From Simplicispira suum (GTDB lineage Bacteria; Pseudomonadota; Gammaproteobacteria; Burkholderiales; Burkholderiaceae_C): DNA of 64,000 nt. The notes under the pieces were generated by a model. The model had not been told where the DNA came from. It saw only the letters and a list, made by a program, of their open reading frames with translations, and searched no databases. The DNA is taken from NCBI RefSeq assembly GCF_003008595.1, contig NZ_CP027669.1, positions 2,108,001-2,172,000 of the forward strand, read 5' to 3'. The position numbers and the translations under genes were made by a program. Shown piece after piece: positions 15,817 to 24,686 of the stretch; position 1 is the stretch's first letter, and the number at the start of each line of letters is the position of its first letter.

Positions 15817-16758
15817 TCAGCGGATCGAAGCAGCGCGCAGCGCCAGCGCTCCGTCGAGTCGCAATTGCTCCTGGGGTGTGAAGCTGCGATCGCGCAGCAG
15901 CGCCAGGGCTTGGGCGTCGGTCTGGCTCGCCTGCGCGCGAGCGTAGCCGTCCAGCCGCGCGTTCCAATCGCGGTCTTGTGCGTCCAGCTGGGCCAGGCGC
16001 TGGGCTGCGTCATTGCCGAAGCGCGCGCTGCGCTCTTCAAAGCGTGTTCGATCGTCGGTTCCGGCGGCGTTGAAAGCGGCGGTTTGTGCTCCCACATCCT
16101 GCTGCACCACGCTTTGCGCGCGCTCGGCGCGCTGCTGCGGGTCGAGCTCGGTTTCGGTACTCGCGAGTGCCACGCGGCGCTGCTGCGGGGTCAGATCGGG
16201 GTTGCGTTCGATCTCCAGGCGAGCCAAGGTGTAGCGATCCAGCGCCTGCTGGTCAGCAAACAGCGCGTCAAATTCAGTTTCGTCGAAATACTGGCGGCGC
16301 AGTGCATCGCGCGCCTGCAGCACATCGCGCAGGGCCCTCGGGTCGGTGGCGTCCTGGGGGGGCTGCAGCTCGCCCAGGGCGACGCGGTAGTCCACATAGC
16401 GTTCGGCCAGAGCCAGGGCGCGCGTGCGCAGGGCCTCACCGAAGCGCAGCCTGACCAACTCGGCCAGGCGGCGCTTGAGGGCTTGTGGGTCGGGCGCTTC
16501 ACCGGCTTCCAGCAGCATCGCTTCGAGTTCATCGCGCAGCCCTGGGGCGAGCAAGGGGTCGGCGGCAGCCGAGTCCAGCGTCAGCGCGCCATGGAGCGCA
16601 GGCGGTTCACCGTTTTGATGCGCCGCACGCCCCACACCTGCTGAGCTATGGGCGGTGCTTTGTGCAGCCGAGTCTTCGCTTTCCTTCGGCATCAGCCGCC
16701 ACGCGCCGACTGCGAGCACTGCAGCTGCGCAGATCAGTGTGATGGCGCGTCCATTCAC
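15817..16758 (-). CDS. Lipase-specific foldase (Lif), divergent
   Basis: A 313-residue steric chaperone with a single N-terminal membrane anchor (I-T-L-I-C-A-A-A-V-L-A-V-G-A, residues 5-18). A variable Ala/Ser-rich linker and a long charged helical domain with R-R-Q-Y-F-D-E-T-E-F-D-A-L-F follow; this last block is characteristic of lipase chaperones. GTG start at 16758 overlaps the lipase stop (GTGA), so translation is coupled. The conserved N-terminal R-x-x-F-D-Y-x-L-S-A motif needed for foldase activity is not recognisable: the aligned stretch reads R-D-E-L-E-A-M-L-L-E-A-G-E. It may be specialised for this lipase or impaired. Confidence 0.8.
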   Translation of the reverse strand: MNGRAITLICAAAVLAVGAWRLMPKESEDSAAQSTAHSSAGVGRAAHQNGEPPALHGALTLDSAAADPLLAPGLRDELEAMLLEAGEAPDPQALKRRLAELVRLRFGEALRTRALALAERYVDYRVALGELQPPQDATDPRALRDVLQARDALRRQYFDETEFDALFADQQALDRYTLARLEIERNPDLTPQQRRVALASTETELDPQQRAERAQSVVQQDVGAQTAAFNAAGTDDRTRFEERSARFGNDAAQRLAQLDAQDRDWNARLDGYARAQASQTDAQALALLRDRSFTPQEQLRLDGALALRAASIR

Positions 16759-17693
16759 AGCCCGGCGTTTTTCAGACGGTTGGCCTGCTCGCGGTACAGC
16801 GTGACCGGATCGGGCGAAAACCAGTCGCGCAGGCCCACCATCTGGTTGACCTCGTCCAGGTGGTTCTGCCGATAGTCGCCCAGATGGCGGCCCAGGCGTG
16901 CAGAACAAGCGGACACCAAGCCGTCGTTGGCTTCGCCAAACACCAGGCTGGTGGCAAACAAGGCGGCATCGCTCGGGTCGAACACGTTGGTCAGCGTGTT
17001 CTTGCCGGTCCAGGAGTAATAGCGCACGCCTGCCACCGATTCGGCGCCGTTGCCGCAGCCACTGCTGGGAACGCCTGCGCCAAAGCGCTGATTGAAGCGC
17101 GCCGAGCCGGCAGTGGTCAGCGAATCAAGTGCAGCGATGGGCATCTGTGGCAGGCCGCTGCCGCCCGAAGCCAGGTTGATCAGCGTGACCAACGCGCTGG
17201 CAGCGCCGTTGGCGACCACCTCACTGACACTGCCGGCCGGGGCCACGCCGCGCAGCACATCGGCCACGCGTGAACCGCGGTTGACGCCGCCCACCGAGGT
17301 GACCGAAGCGACAAGCTGAGGCGCCACACCGGCCACATAGCGGGCCGTCGGGCCGCCATGCGAGTGGCCGATCAGATTGACCTTGGCCGCACCCGTGATC
17401 GCCAGAATATTGCGCACCTGCGCGAGCAGTTGTTCCCCGCGCACTTCGGTGCTGTTGGCAGCGGACACCTGGGCCACGTAGACCTTGGCGCCACTCTGGC
17501 GCAGATTGCCGGGAATACCGTAGAAATAGTCGAGACCAAAAACCGAATCAAATCCGAAAAGCCCGTGCACCAGGACGATGGGATAGCGCGTCTGGGCGTA
17601 GTTGCTGGCGGCAGTGGCGGGAAGCGCTGCGGCAAACAGCAGAGCCAAAGCAAATATCCAGCGCCTGCGCAACTGGCGGAAAAAAGCGGTCAT
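16755..17693 (-). CDS. lipA: Secreted triacylglycerol lipase, family I.1/I.2
   Basis: A 312-residue lipase. A Sec signal peptide (R-R-R-W-I-F-A-L-A-L-L-F-A-A-A-L-P-A-T-A, cleavage near residue 29) precedes an alpha/beta hydrolase domain. The triad is Ser111 in G-H-S-H-G-G, Asp257 in N-D-G-L-V and His278 in N-H-L-D-E-V. Cys213 and Cys263 match the disulfide of Pseudomonas/Burkholderia lipases, and L-V-H-G-L-F-G is the oxyanion segment. Enzymes of this type need the neighbouring foldase for periplasmic folding and leave by type II secretion. ATG at 17693 has AGGAGA upstream. It is followed directly by the foldase gene. Confidence 0.93.
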   Translation of the reverse strand: MTAFFRQLRRRWIFALALLFAAALPATAASNYAQTRYPIVLVHGLFGFDSVFGLDYFYGIPGNLRQSGAKVYVAQVSAANSTEVRGEQLLAQVRNILAITGAAKVNLIGHSHGGPTARYVAGVAPQLVASVTSVGGVNRGSRVADVLRGVAPAGSVSEVVANGAASALVTLINLASGGSGLPQMPIAALDSLTTAGSARFNQRFGAGVPSSGCGNGAESVAGVRYYSWTGKNTLTNVFDPSDAALFATSLVFGEANDGLVSACSARLGRHLGDYRQNHLDEVNQMVGLRDWFSPDPVTLYREQANRLKNAGL

Positions 17694-17723
17694 GGGGGTC
17701 TCCTGGGTTTTATAGACAAAAAA

Positions 17724-17735
17724 GAACGCTCGTTC
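17724..17735. promoter_or_regulatory. Palindrome in the lipA leader region
   Basis: GAACGCTCGTTC is a perfect dyad with 5-bp arms and a 2-bp centre, flanked by A and T runs. It lies 31 bp upstream of the lipA ATG between lipA and the divergent Lrp-type gene. It could be an operator, but arms this short also occur by chance. Confidence 0.3.
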
Positions 17736-17843
17736 GTTTTTGTGAATAGAATTATTTATGCGATGGCAAATGCTGCGTATTCGGAGATACCCGCGTTGCT
17801 CCAGGTTGAGCAGAAAAAGCGCGAATCGATAGAATCCTGCACG

Positions 17844-18326
17844 ATGCAAACAAAAGACGCACTCGACAAGCTGGATCGTTCCATCCTGCGCTGTCTGCAA
17901 GCCAATGGCCGCGAAACCTACGACGTGATTGGCGAGCAGGTGGGGCTCTCCCCCAGTGCGGTCTTGCGCCGCGTCAAGCGCCTGGAGGAAGCGGGGGTCA
18001 TTGACCGCTACGTGGCCCTGGTCAAGCCCGAGTCTGTGGGTCTTGGGCTTACCGCCTACCTCAACGTGCGTCTGGAGAAGGCTACCGAGAGCCACAAGCG
18101 CAATCCAATGGACGTGTTTCGCGCGGCGGTTCAGACCTGGCCGGAAGTGGTGGAGTGCGCTTCGCTGACCGGAGAGATGGATTACCTGCTGCGCGTCGTG
18201 GTCGCCGACATGGCGCATTACAGCCGCTTCATCATGGAGACGCTGCTCAAGCACCCCAGCGTTCAGGACTGCAAGACGAGCTTTGTGCTCGACCACGTCA
18301 AAGCCACGACCGCCGTCCCTGTCTGA
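17844..18326 (+). CDS. Lrp/AsnC-family transcriptional regulator
   Basis: A 160-residue feast/famine regulator. Helix-turn-helix residues about 8-60 include L-D-K-L-D-R-S-I-L-R-C-L-Q, G-L-S-P-S-A-V-L-R-R-V-K-R-L-E-E-A-G-V-I. The C-terminal RAM (ligand-binding, octamer-forming) domain has V-V-E-C-A-S-L-T-G-E-M-D-Y-L-L-R-V-V-V. MQTKDALD at 17844 is the natural start; the frame stays open upstream, without homology. Lrp-type regulators often adjoin hppD/phhA genes in related bacteria; here the lipase-foldase pair lies between them. Confidence 0.88.
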   Translation: MQTKDALDKLDRSILRCLQANGRETYDVIGEQVGLSPSAVLRRVKRLEEAGVIDRYVALVKPESVGLGLTAYLNVRLEKATESHKRNPMDVFRAAVQTWPEVVECASLTGEMDYLLRVVVADMAHYSRFIMETLLKHPSVQDCKTSFVLDHVKATTAVPV

Positions 18327-18431
18327 TCGATTTTCGCGCTTTTGTCTTACACGGAGATTAATCGCAAGGTATTGATTTCATTTGTAAATTTGGCTTCTCA
18401 GTCTAATTTGCTGCAATGCAGCAAAAAAGAC

Positions 18432-18460
18432 TTGGAAAGTACAGTCAGAGCGCCTATATT
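18432..18460 (+). promoter_or_regulatory. Sigma-70-type promoter of the GNAT gene
   Basis: TTGGAA at 18432-18437 and TATATT at 18455-18460 are separated by exactly 17 bp. The predicted transcription start lies at about 18466-18468, on top of the ATG at 18467. That suggests a leaderless mRNA unless translation starts further downstream. Confidence 0.55.
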
Positions 18461-18466
18461 GCTTGT

Positions 18467-19189
18467 ATGACTGACACCAAAGACTGGCTCAAGACGTCCT
18501 GGAACGCTGGAATCGATCGTTTGCGCCCTTCGGGCGCGCTGGCTTCGGATGCCTCGCGCAGCCCACTGATGATCCCCATTCGCTCGCTCGGACCGCGCCA
18601 CCGCGAGCGCATCGCGCAGCACTTGCTCAAGCTTGCGCCTGCGGACCGGTACTTGCGGTTTGGCTACTCAGCCAGTGACGATCAGGTGCGGCGCTACGTC
18701 GAGCAGCTCGATTTCGAGCGCGACGACATCTTCGGTATTTACAACCGCCGTCTCGAACTGATTGCCATGGCGCACCTGGCATTCGCGCCCAGCCCGGCGC
18801 ACAGTGAATGCGCCGAATTCGGTGTCTCGGTGCTCGAACACGCCCGCGGACGCGGCTACGGTGCGCGTCTGTTCGAGCGCGCATGCATCCACGCACGCAA
18901 TGAGGGGGTTCGCATGCTCTTCATTCATGCGCTTTCGGAAAATACCCCCATGCTCAACATCGCCCGCTCTGCCGGTGCTGTGGTGCGGCGGGAAGGCTCG
19001 GAGTCCGAAGCCTTTCTGGAACTTGCGCCCGCCAGCCTCGACACCCGCATGGCAGAGGTGGTGGAGCAGCACTTTGCCGAACTGGACTACCGCTTCAAGC
19101 AACAGGCGCACCAGTTCTGGGCCTTTCTTGGCGGCATGCAGGCGCAGCGTTATGGCGGATCGGGCGACGGACAACCGCCGGTCGCCTAA
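18467..19189 (+). CDS. GNAT-family N-acetyltransferase
   Basis: A 240-residue protein with a GNAT domain at about residues 45-170. The acetyl-CoA pyrophosphate-binding loop is H-A-R-G-R-G-Y-G-A-R-L-F, preceded by the beta-4 strand C-A-E-F-G-V-S-V and followed by N-E-G-V-R-M-L-F-I-H. The C-terminal 60 residues form an extra helical tail. The acceptor substrate is unknown. Start MTDTKDWL at 18467 is chosen over the upstream ATG at 18416 because a good sigma-70 promoter lies between them. It is 80 bp upstream of corC. Confidence 0.82.
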   Translation: MTDTKDWLKTSWNAGIDRLRPSGALASDASRSPLMIPIRSLGPRHRERIAQHLLKLAPADRYLRFGYSASDDQVRRYVEQLDFERDDIFGIYNRRLELIAMAHLAFAPSPAHSECAEFGVSVLEHARGRGYGARLFERACIHARNEGVRMLFIHALSENTPMLNIARSAGAVVRREGSESEAFLELAPASLDTRMAEVVEQHFAELDYRFKQQAHQFWAFLGGMQAQRYGGSGDGQPPVA

Positions 19190-19269
19190 ACGGGCAGATT
19201 GGAGGCAGAGCGGCTGCGCCACTACACTAGCGCTCTGTTTCACTACCGCACGTCCTGCACCCGAAGGCA

Positions 19270-20148
19270 GTGTCCGAACCGCACCCCGCGCGCGCGCTTG
19301 ACAAGGAAGACAAGCGCACCTTTCTGCAAAAACTCGTTGAGTTCATCCACCCAGGGCCCGATTCGATCGAGGAACTGGTGGTCATTCTTTCCGAGGCCGA
19401 AGACAACGAGCTCATCGGACCCGAATCGCGCGTCATGCTCGAGCGCGTGCTGCGCATGGCCGACCGCACGGCCGGCGATGTCATGGTGGCCGCACCGCGC
19501 ATGGATCTGCTCGACATCGATGCTCCCATGGACGAGGTGCTGCGCCTCGTGATCAACACCGCGCACTCGCGCTTTCCGGTCTATCAGGGCGAGCGTGAAA
19601 ACATCATTGGCGTGCTGATGGCCAAGGATCTGCTCAAGCTGCAGCGCGCGCCTGAGTTGCATATCCGCACGCTGCTGCGTCCCGCCACTTTCGTGCCCGA
19701 AACCAAGGGTCTCAACGATCTGCTGCGCGAGTTTCGCAGCAACCGCAGCCACCTGGCCGTGGTCATCGACGAGTTTGGCCGCGTGGCCGGTCTGGTCACG
19801 ATCGAAGACGTACTGGAAGAAATCGTCGGGGAAATCGAAGACGAATTCGACATTCCGGAAGACGAGGGCGACATTTTTGCCCTGGCTGACCGCACCTACC
19901 GGGTCAGCGGCGACACGCCGGTGGAGCGTGTCGCCGAAGCGTTTGGCGTGCCTATCGCCAGCAGCGATCCAGAGGATGAGTTCGACACCATCGGCGGCCT
20001 CATTGCGCACGAAATGGGCCATGTCCCCCAACGTGGCGAGCACCTCCAGTTCTGCGGCCTGCACTTCGTGGTTTTGCACACCAAGGGCGGCGCGGTGCGC
20101 TGGTTCAAGGTGACCGGCGCCACGCAAGACCTCGCGCGGCCCGATTGA
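19270..20148 (+). CDS. corC: CorC/HlyC-family CBS-domain protein
   Basis: A 292-residue cytoplasmic protein with an acidic N-terminal lead (F-L-Q-K-L-V-E-F-I-H-P-G-P), paired CBS domains at about residues 65-190 (V-M-V-A-A-P-R-M-D; H-L-A-V-V-I-D-E-F-G-R-V-A-G-L-V-T-I-E-D) and the CorC_HlyC domain (about 205-285). The family is linked to magnesium/cobalt efflux or membrane stress; in proteobacteria it is usually next to lnt, as here. GTG at 19270 is the only sensible start. Its TGA overlaps the lnt ATG by one base (TGATG), so the two are translationally coupled. Confidence 0.9.
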   Translation: MSEPHPARALDKEDKRTFLQKLVEFIHPGPDSIEELVVILSEAEDNELIGPESRVMLERVLRMADRTAGDVMVAAPRMDLLDIDAPMDEVLRLVINTAHSRFPVYQGERENIIGVLMAKDLLKLQRAPELHIRTLLRPATFVPETKGLNDLLREFRSNRSHLAVVIDEFGRVAGLVTIEDVLEEIVGEIEDEFDIPEDEGDIFALADRTYRVSGDTPVERVAEAFGVPIASSDPEDEFDTIGGLIAHEMGHVPQRGEHLQFCGLHFVVLHTKGGAVRWFKVTGATQDLARPD

Positions 20149-21728
20149 TGCGGGAACTCGGCAGCGCTGCGCGCGCAGGGCTCGCGTGCGCTGCGGGGCT
20201 GGCGCAAGCGGCGTCGCTGGCCTGGCCAGCCAGCGGCGTGCCGCTCTGGTGGCTGCAGGTTCTGTCGCTCGCTGTTCTGGCAGGACTGCAGCGATCGACC
20301 GCGCATCCCTTCCGCGCCGCTGTGCTGGCCGGCCTGTTTGCCACGGCCTGGTTGTGCGGCACCTTCTGGTGGCTCTTCACTTCATTGCACACCTACGGCG
20401 GCTTGCCTGCGCCGCTGGCCGTTCTGGCCGTGCTGGGGCTTGCGTTGTTCCTGGCGTCGTATTACGCCATTGCGGGCGGGCTGTACGTGCTGTTGGCGCC
20501 CGCCTCACGGCTCGGCGCGGCGCTGCTGTTTGCTGGGCTCTGGCTGCTGGCCGAGTTGGCGCGCAACACCCTCTGGACGGGATTTCCATGGGGCGCCGGG
20601 GGCTACGCCCACGTGGATGGACCGCTGGCGGCGTTGGCACGGCTTGTTGGTGTCTACGGCATCGGCTTTGTGGCGGCGCTGCTGGCCATGCTGCTGGCCA
20701 GCCTGCGCGCCACAGACCTGCGGAGAACCACAGCCTGGCTGCTGCTGGGAACCCTGGCTGCCGGATTGGTCGCAGCGAGCGGGCTGCGCTACTGCGCACT
20801 CGGCGGCTGCAATCGACCTGCGATCGCAGAGCATGCGCCACTCGATCTGGCGCTGCTTCAGGGGAACATCCCGCAGGACGAAAAATTCCAGGTGGGAAGT
20901 GGCGTGCCCACGGCACTGGCCTGGTACGCGCGCCAGCTGGCGGCCGCCAGTGCCGCGCTGGTGGTGGCGCCTGAAACCGCGCTGCCTTTGCTGCCTGCAC
21001 AGTTGCCGCCCGGCTATCTGGAAGCCATTGCACGGCGTTACGCAAAGGGCGACCAAGCCGCCTTGATCGGCATTCCACTGGGGGATATGAAAGCGGGATA
21101 CACCAATTCGGTGCTCGGCTTTGCGCCCGGACAGGACGTACCGTACCGCTATGACAAACACCACCTCGTGCCTTTCGGTGAATTCATTCCACCCCTGTTT
21201 CGCTGGTTTACCGAGATGATGGATATTCCTTTGGGCGATTTCGCACGAGGCCCGCTGGGCCAACCCGCTTTTCTGTGGCGCGGCGAGCGCATCGCGCCGA
21301 ACATTTGCTATGAAGATCTTTTTGGCGATGAGATCGCTGCACAATTTCGTTCGCCCGAACACTCCCCCACGGTGCTGCTGAATCTGAGCAATATTGGCTG
21401 GTTTGGCACCGGTCTGGCGATCGATCAGCACCTCACGATCAGCCGAATGCGCACACTGGAGTTCGAGCGCCCCATGGTGCGCGCCACCAACACCGGCGCC
21501 ACCGCCGTGATCGACTACCGCGGGCAGGTCACGCACCTGCTGCCTCGCGCAACACGCGGCGTCCTGCTCGCGCAGGTGCAGGGCCGAAGCGGAGCGGTGA
21601 CGCCGTTTGCCTGGTGGGCCGCGCGCTGGCGCCTGGTGCCACTGTGGATTCTGGGGGCGGTGTGCCTGCTGGCAGGTTTGTGGGCGCGCCGCCGCCCTCG
21701 CAACCACCACCTGAAGCCGCTTGCGTAA
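20148..21728 (+). CDS. lnt: Apolipoprotein N-acyltransferase
   Basis: A 526-residue inner-membrane enzyme that adds the third acyl chain to the N-terminal Cys of lipoproteins. About seven hydrophobic segments occupy residues 1-210, followed by a periplasmic nitrilase-like domain. The catalytic triad is Glu276 (A-P-E-T-A-L-P), Lys337 (Y-D-K-H-H-L-V-P-F-G-E) and Cys387 (N-I-C-Y-E-D-L-F-G), close to the E. coli positions. A final membrane helix is followed by a basic tail (R-R-R-P-R). ATG at 20148 is preferred over the in-frame TTG three bases earlier. Confidence 0.94.
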   Translation: MRELGSAARAGLACAAGLAQAASLAWPASGVPLWWLQVLSLAVLAGLQRSTAHPFRAAVLAGLFATAWLCGTFWWLFTSLHTYGGLPAPLAVLAVLGLALFLASYYAIAGGLYVLLAPASRLGAALLFAGLWLLAELARNTLWTGFPWGAGGYAHVDGPLAALARLVGVYGIGFVAALLAMLLASLRATDLRRTTAWLLLGTLAAGLVAASGLRYCALGGCNRPAIAEHAPLDLALLQGNIPQDEKFQVGSGVPTALAWYARQLAAASAALVVAPETALPLLPAQLPPGYLEAIARRYAKGDQAALIGIPLGDMKAGYTNSVLGFAPGQDVPYRYDKHHLVPFGEFIPPLFRWFTEMMDIPLGDFARGPLGQPAFLWRGERIAPNICYEDLFGDEIAAQFRSPEHSPTVLLNLSNIGWFGTGLAIDQHLTISRMRTLEFERPMVRATNTGATAVIDYRGQVTHLLPRATRGVLLAQVQGRSGAVTPFAWWAARWRLVPLWILGAVCLLAGLWARRRPRNHHLKPLA

Positions 21729-21883
21729 AGCCTCTCTACAATCGGGTCTAGACGCAATCATCTAAAAATGGCACTTTCCGCCTGTTCTGGCAGCGCTACA
21801 TCACGCGGCCGGGGCCATCGGGGCGGGGCAGGGCACTACCCACAGAATGAGCGCTGCGCGGGCAGCCCTGGAGCACGATTTAC

Positions 21884-22423
21884 ATGGCAGATTCTTTTTC
21901 CTACGAACAACTGATCGCTTCGGGCGAAGGCCGGCTTTTTTCACCCGACAGCGGACGCCTGCCCTTGCCGCCGATGCTGATGTTCGACCGCATCACGCAC
22001 ATCGATAGCGACGGCGGTGCGCATGGGCTGGGGAGGATCCGCGCGGAACTTGATGTGCGTCCCGATCTGTGGTTTTTTGACTGCCATTTCCAGGGGGATC
22101 CAGTGATGCCTGGCTGCCTGGGCCTGGACGCCATGTGGCAATTGATCGGTTTTTACTTGACCTGGCTACAGCTGCCGGGCAAGGGCCGTGCGCTGGGCGC
22201 GGGCGAAGTCAAGTTCACGGGCGAAGTGGGGCCCGACGTCAAACTGGTCACCTACGAGATCGACATCAAGCGGGTCATCAAACGCAAGCTGGTGATGGCC
22301 ATTGGTGACGCCCGCTTGTTGGCGGATGGCCAGGAAATTTACGTGGCAAGCGACCTGCGTGTCGGCCTGTTCAAGAAGGACGACGCGCCCGCCGCTGCGA
22401 AAGCGACAGGAGAGACTCCATGA
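21884..22423 (+). CDS. fabA: 3-hydroxydecanoyl-ACP dehydratase/isomerase
   Basis: A 179-residue enzyme that dehydrates 3-hydroxydecanoyl-ACP and isomerises the product to cis-3-decenoyl-ACP, the branch point for unsaturated fatty acids. The hot-dog fold active site shows His68 in [14 protein letters not shown] and Asp82 in G-L-D-A-M-W-Q, matching E. coli His70/Asp84. The 155 bp before it contain no gene; a long-range inverted repeat GCAGCGCT/AGCGCTGC there is of uncertain meaning. Its stop overlaps the fabB start (ATGA). Confidence 0.95.
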   Translation: MADSFSYEQLIASGEGRLFSPDSGRLPLPPMLMFDRITHIDSDGGAHGLGRIRAELDVRPDLWFFDCHFQGDPVMPGCLGLDAMWQLIGFYLTWLQLPGKGRALGAGEVKFTGEVGPDVKLVTYEIDIKRVIKRKLVMAIGDARLLADGQEIYVASDLRVGLFKKDDAPAAAKATGETP

Positions 22424-23637
22424 AACGGGTGGTGATTACGGGCACGGGCATCGTCTCGTGCATTGGCAACGACAAGGCATCGGTCACGCAGTCGCTGCGC
22501 GAGAGCCGCTCGGGCATTCGAGCCATGCCGCAATTTGCCGAAATGGGCCTGCGCAGCCAGGTGGCGGGCGTGCCGCAGATTGACCTGGAAGCGGTGATCG
22601 ACCGCAAGCAACTGCGCTTCATGGGCGATGCGGCGGCGTACGCGCATGTTGCGCTCAGCCATGCCATCGCAGAAGCTGGCCTGCCGCCCGAGACGGTCTC
22701 GCACCCGCGCACCGGCCTCATCATGGGATCGGGCGGAGGGTCGCCCGCCAACCAGATCGAGTCGGCCGACATCTTGCGCAGCAAGGGCATTCGTCGTGTC
22801 GGGCCCTACCAGGTCACGCGCTGCATGAGCTCCACGGTCTCGGCCTGTCTGTCGACCAACTTTGCCATCAAAGGCATCAACTACTCCATCACCTCGGCGT
22901 GCAGCACCTCGGCGCATTGCATTGGCGCCGCTGCACAGCAGATTGCCTGGGGCATGCAGGACGTGATGTTTGCCGGCGGCGGCGAGGAAGTCACCTGGGG
23001 CATGGGCATGCTGTTTGACGCCATGGGCGCCATGTCGAGTGCCTACAACGCCACGCCGGAGAAGGCCTCGCGTGCCTACGACGCGAACCGCGACGGCTTC
23101 GTGCTCTCGGGCGGCGGCGGTGCCGTAGTGCTGGAGAGCCTGGAGCACGCGCAGGCGCGGGGCGCCACCATTCTGGGTGAAATCGTGGGTTTTGGCGCCA
23201 CATCCGACGGTGCCGACATGGTGGCACCCTCAGGTGAAGGAGCCATTGCCTGCATGCAGCAGGCCATCGCCGGGCTGGACCAGCCGATCGATTACATCAA
23301 CACCCACGGCACCTCTACGCCCGTGGGCGACGTGCCTGAGCTGCGCGCCATCAAGGCCGTGTTTGGCGACGCGATTCCGCGCTTCTCGTCCACCAAATCG
23401 CTCACCGGCCACTCGCTGGGCGCGACCGGCGTGCAGGAAGCCATCTATTGCCTGCTGATGCTGCAACAAGGCTTCATTGCCGGCTCGGCCAACATTGAAA
23501 CTCTGGACCCCGCCGCCGAAGGCATGCCACTGGTGCGCACCACGGTGGATGCACCGATTCGGACTGCGCTCTCGAACAGCTTTGGCTTTGGCGGCACCAA
23601 CGCCAGCCTGGTGCTGCGGCGCTGGGACGGCGCCTGA
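22420..23637 (+). CDS. fabB: 3-oxoacyl-ACP synthase I
   Basis: A 405-residue condensing enzyme that elongates cis-3-decenoyl-ACP and so partners FabA in unsaturated fatty-acid synthesis. The Cys-His-His triad is Cys161 in T-S-A-C-S-T-S-A-H, His296 in N-T-H-G-T-S-T-P and His331 in [10 protein letters not shown]. Length and motifs are typical, and the gene overlaps fabA by four bases. Confidence 0.95.
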   Translation: MKRVVITGTGIVSCIGNDKASVTQSLRESRSGIRAMPQFAEMGLRSQVAGVPQIDLEAVIDRKQLRFMGDAAAYAHVALSHAIAEAGLPPETVSHPRTGLIMGSGGGSPANQIESADILRSKGIRRVGPYQVTRCMSSTVSACLSTNFAIKGINYSITSACSTSAHCIGAAAQQIAWGMQDVMFAGGGEEVTWGMGMLFDAMGAMSSAYNATPEKASRAYDANRDGFVLSGGGGAVVLESLEHAQARGATILGEIVGFGATSDGADMVAPSGEGAIACMQQAIAGLDQPIDYINTHGTSTPVGDVPELRAIKAVFGDAIPRFSSTKSLTGHSLGATGVQEAIYCLLMLQQGFIAGSANIETLDPAAEGMPLVRTTVDAPIRTALSNSFGFGGTNASLVLRRWDGA

Positions 23638-23749
23638 TCGGCCGGGCCGCCCAGGCCCTGCGTAAAATCGTGTGCTTGCGCGCCGCTCTGGCGTGCCAAG
23701 GGCCTGGCCCCACTTTTTCTCGCGCGGCCCGTGCCGCGCAGCACACCCG

Positions 23750-24670
23750 ATGTTGACCTTCCAGCAAATCATTCTCAAGCTCCAGTCGTACTGGGACGCG
23801 CAAGGCTGCGCGCTGTTGCAGCCCATTGACATGGAGGTGGGTGCCGGCACCTCGCACACCGCCACCTTCTTGCGAGCCATTGGACCTGAGCCTTGGAAGG
23901 CCGCCTACGTGCAGCCCAGCCGCCGCCCCAAGGACGGTCGCTACGGCGAGAACCCCAACCGCCTGCAGCACTATTACCAGTACCAGGTGGTCTTGAAGCC
24001 CGCGCCCAGCAACATCCTGGAGCTGTACCTCGGTTCGCTCGAAGCTCTGGGTTTTGATTTGAAGCAAAACGACATCCGCTTTGTCGAAGACGACTGGGAA
24101 AATCCCACGCTGGGCGCCTGGGGCCTGGGCTGGGAGGTCTGGCTCAATGGCATGGAGGTGACGCAGTTCACCTACTTCCAGCAGGTCGGCGGCATCGATT
24201 GCAAGCCCGCCACGGGCGAGATCACCTACGGCCTGGAGCGCCTGGCCATGTACCTGCAGGGCGTGGACAACGTCTACAACCTGATCTGGACCGAAGGGGC
24301 TGACGGTTCCAGGCTCACCTACGGCGACGTCTACAAGCAAAACGAGGTGGAGCAATCCACCTACAACTTCGAGCACAGCGACGCCGACTTTTTGTTCACC
24401 GCCTTTAACGCCCACGAGAAGCAGGCCAAGTACCTGATCGAGCAGCAACTCGCCCTGCCGGCGTACGAGCAGGTGCTCAAGGGCGCGCACAGTTTCAATC
24501 TGCTCGACGCGCGCGGCGCCATTAGCGTGACCGAGCGCGCCGCCTACATCGGCCGCATCCGAAACCTGGCCCGCGCTGTGGCACAAAGCTACTACGAGAG
24601 CCGCGAACGCCTGGGTTTCCCCTTGGCGCCGCGCGAATGGGTCGCGCAAATGGCCCAGAAGGCCGCTTGA
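23750..24670 (+). CDS. glyQ: Glycyl-tRNA synthetase alpha subunit
   Basis: A 306-residue catalytic alpha subunit of the bacterial (alpha-beta)2 glycyl-tRNA synthetase; it makes glycyl adenylate. The start [15 protein letters not shown] and blocks [25 protein letters not shown] and [17 protein letters not shown] are diagnostic. ATG at 23750 is set by family N-termini; the open frame back to 23672 is not coding. glyS follows after 16 bp. The 112 bp after fabB contain a GCGCGGC/GCCGCGC hairpin just upstream of the start. Confidence 0.95.
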   Translation: MLTFQQIILKLQSYWDAQGCALLQPIDMEVGAGTSHTATFLRAIGPEPWKAAYVQPSRRPKDGRYGENPNRLQHYYQYQVVLKPAPSNILELYLGSLEALGFDLKQNDIRFVEDDWENPTLGAWGLGWEVWLNGMEVTQFTYFQQVGGIDCKPATGEITYGLERLAMYLQGVDNVYNLIWTEGADGSRLTYGDVYKQNEVEQSTYNFEHSDADFLFTAFNAHEKQAKYLIEQQLALPAYEQVLKGAHSFNLLDARGAISVTERAAYIGRIRNLARAVAQSYYESRERLGFPLAPREWVAQMAQKAA

Positions 24671-24686
24671 GGGTGGAGCCCACTTC

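Noticed and set aside
21790..21857. Inverted GCAGCGCT/AGCGCTGC before fabA as an operator
   Set aside because: The arms are 52 bp apart in a GC-rich region where 8-bp matches arise easily; no promoter could be placed relative to it.
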